Origin: an uncultured Brevundimonas sp.
Lineage (GTDB): Bacteria; Pseudomonadota; Alphaproteobacteria; Caulobacterales; Caulobacteraceae
NCBI GenBank assembly: GCA_946885435.1
Contig: CAMPGL010000048.1
Span: 1 to 12,523, forward strand
Direction: 5' to 3'
DNA length: 12,523 nt
Part shown: in pieces, positions 11,253 through 12,523 of the stretch
How positions within the stretch are numbered: position 1 is the first letter of the stretch
Layout of the letters: each line of letters opens with the position of its first letter
Position numbers and translations under genes: made by a program
The notes under the pieces: generated by a model
Told to the model about the DNA's origin: nothing
The model's database searches: none
Seen by the model: only the letters and a program-made list of their open reading frames with translations

Positions 11253-12523
11253 CTAGGGCTCGCGGAAGCTCCGCCACAGGCTCTGCGTCAGCGGCTCGAG
11301 GAAATACTCGAGCGCGGTCCGCTTCCTGAGCGGCACCACGACCTCGACGGGCAGGCCGGGACGCAGGCCCCTGTCCTCGCCACGCACCGCGGTGATCTTT
11401 TCCAGTTCGGACGGCGGGACGATGACCGTCATGCGGAAGAAGGCGCGTCCCGTGCGCTCTTCGGTGAAACTGTCGGCGGAGACGGCGGTGATCTCCCCGC
11501 GCAGGATCGGCAGGTCGCGCTCGCGGAAGGCGGTAAAGCGGACCTCGGTCTCCTGGCCGATGCGCAGGTCGTCAGCGTCGGTGGGGGAGACCTCGGCCTC
11601 GACCACCAGGGCGGCTTCCTGAGGCACGATCTCCATCAGGGTCTGGCCCGGCTGGACGACGCCGCCGACAGTGAAGATGGACAGGCCCACGACCTGGCCC
11701 GAAGCCGGTGCGCGGACCTGGGCGCGGGCCAGCTGTTCGCGGGCCGCGGTCAGGCGCGGCATCAGCTCGTCGAGCTGGACCTGGACCTGACGAAGCAGGT
11801 CGGCGACCTCCTCGTTGGTCTCGGCGCCGACGCCCAGCATCTGCATGCGGGTCTCGCCGATGGCCTCGTTGGCGCGGGCGATCTGGGCGCGCAGCGAGCC
11901 CTCCTCGCCGTCGTAGGCGGCGGCCTGGCGTTCCAGCGCGCGGACCCGGTTCATCGGCGCGTAGCCCTGGTCGGCCAGGTCGCGCATGCCCTGCAGCTCC
12001 TCGCCGATGAGGCGGCGCTGTTCACGGTTGGAGTCGATCTGCCTCTGGATGCCGATGATCTGCTGCTGCAACTGCTGGATACGCTGGTTCAGCACCCCGA
12101 CCTGGGTAGAGCGCGACCCGCCGCGGGCGGAGAACTGGCGGCGCTGGAGCTGGAGCGCCTCGGCGGCCAGGGCGGCGTCGGCGCCCGTCAGGCTCGAGAA
12201 CTCAGGCGGGGTCGGCACAGCGTCCAGGCCGTCGCGCTCGGCGACCAGCCGGGACCGCTGGGCCAGTAGGGCCAGGACCTGGCCGGTCAGGCCCCGCTCG
12301 GTGGCGCGCAGCTCTCCGGCGGAGATCTCGACCAGCACGGCGCCCTGCTGGACCACGTCGCCCTCACGCACGTGCAGCGCCGAGACCACGCCGCCGTCGC
12401 GGTGCTGGACCGCCTGGCGGCTGCCGGAGACGACGATCTTGCCCGGCGCATAGGCCCCGGCGTCGAGGGGTGCGAGCGCCGCCCAGCCCAGGAAAAGAAC
12501 GAAGAACAGACCCGCGATTATCC
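11253..12523 (-). CDS. HlyD/PrtE-type periplasmic adaptor of a type I secretion system, 5' end missing
   Basis: 423 codons are visible and the frame stays open to the right edge, so the N-terminus lies outside. A membrane segment (IIAGLFFVLFLGWAALAPL) is at the edge, followed by GAYAPGKIVVSGSR and the first lipoyl half-motif (GGVVSALHVREGDVVQQG). A long alpha-helical hairpin rich in Gln, Arg and Glu follows (about visible residues 75-265), with NRVRALERQAA (191-201) at the position of the TolC-contacting RLS motif. The second lipoyl half (RAPASGQVVGL, 270-280) leads into a beta-barrel domain. The C-terminus, RTALEYFLEPLTQSLWRSF, is typical of type I adaptors. The protein links an inner-membrane ABC exporter to an outer-membrane TolC-like channel to secrete a protein substrate, often an RTX or S-layer protein. 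The ABC partner is expected just beyond the right edge. Confidence 0.93.
   Translation of the reverse strand, partial: IIAGLFFVLFLGWAALAPLDAGAYAPGKIVVSGSRQAVQHRDGGVVSALHVREGDVVQQGAVLVEISAGELRATERGLTGQVLALLAQRSRLVAERDGLDAVPTPPEFSSLTGADAALAAEALQLQRRQFSARGGSRSTQVGVLNQRIQQLQQQIIGIQRQIDSNREQRRLIGEELQGMRDLADQGYAPMNRVRALERQAAAYDGEEGSLRAQIARANEAIGETRMQMLGVGAETNEEVADLLRQVQVQLDELMPRLTAAREQLARAQVRAPASGQVVGLSIFTVGGVVQPGQTLMEIVPQEAALVVEAEVSPTDADDLRIGQETEVRFTAFRERDLPILRGEITAVSADSFTEERTGRAFFRMTVIVPPSELEKITAVRGEDRGLRPGLPVEVVVPLRKRTALEYFLEPLTQSLWRSFREP

Noticed and set aside
10959..12269. A 436-codon plus-strand frame opposite trmB and the HlyD-type gene.
   Set aside because: Antisense shadow: it crosses two genes with clear family motifs and has no domain of its own.
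1..12523. Mobile element, tRNA/rRNA, CRISPR array or defence system.
   Set aside because: I found no transposase, integrase, phage gene, tRNA-like fold, regularly spaced repeat array or nuclease/toxin-antitoxin pair; base composition looks even throughout.

Overview
The window is a compact, very GC-rich chromosomal segment with short intergenic gaps. Its proteins look alphaproteobacterial, most likely Caulobacteraceae and Brevundimonas-like. That is inferred from the DnaN N-terminus, the cold-shock protein, and -10 elements of the Caulobacter GCTAnAwC type upstream of several genes. I see no insertion sequence, phage gene, tRNA, rRNA or CRISPR array.

Layout, left to right. (1) The 5' end of dnaN (sliding clamp) runs off the left edge on the minus strand. 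It diverges, across 243 bp, from a 70-aa cold-shock protein gene that ends in a strong intrinsic terminator. (2) A plus-strand pair follows: a DUF350 four-helix membrane protein and, 6 bp later, a GTG-initiated membrane-anchored trypsin-like protease. (3) Converging on that pair is a minus-strand tandem of two large M16 (pitrilysin-type) zinc peptidases, each exported and each made of one active and one degenerate M16 half. The upstream copy is preceded by a GCTAGGGT -10-like element and a perfect 14-bp palindrome. (4) A small single-span membrane protein follows, whose best start is a TTG with a strong Shine-Dalgarno. Next to it is an OmpA-family glycine-zipper lipoprotein with its own terminator. 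(5) On the plus strand, an isopenicillin-N-synthase-type Fe(II)/2-oxoglutarate dioxygenase converges on a DUF1993 protein, the two stop codons overlapping in CTAG. (6) A minus-strand run reads HlyD-type secretion adaptor (incomplete at the right edge), trmB, DUF1993.

Functionally this mixes housekeeping genes (dnaN, csp, trmB) with an envelope set: two periplasmic metallopeptidases, an anchored serine protease, a peptidoglycan-binding lipoprotein, a type I secretion adaptor and small membrane proteins. I see no clearly new multi-gene system. The items most worth following are the tandem M16 pair with its palindrome and a near-identical DNA patch shared by the two copies, the DUF350/protease couple, the hairpin holding the trmB ribosome-binding site, and the small TTG-start membrane protein.
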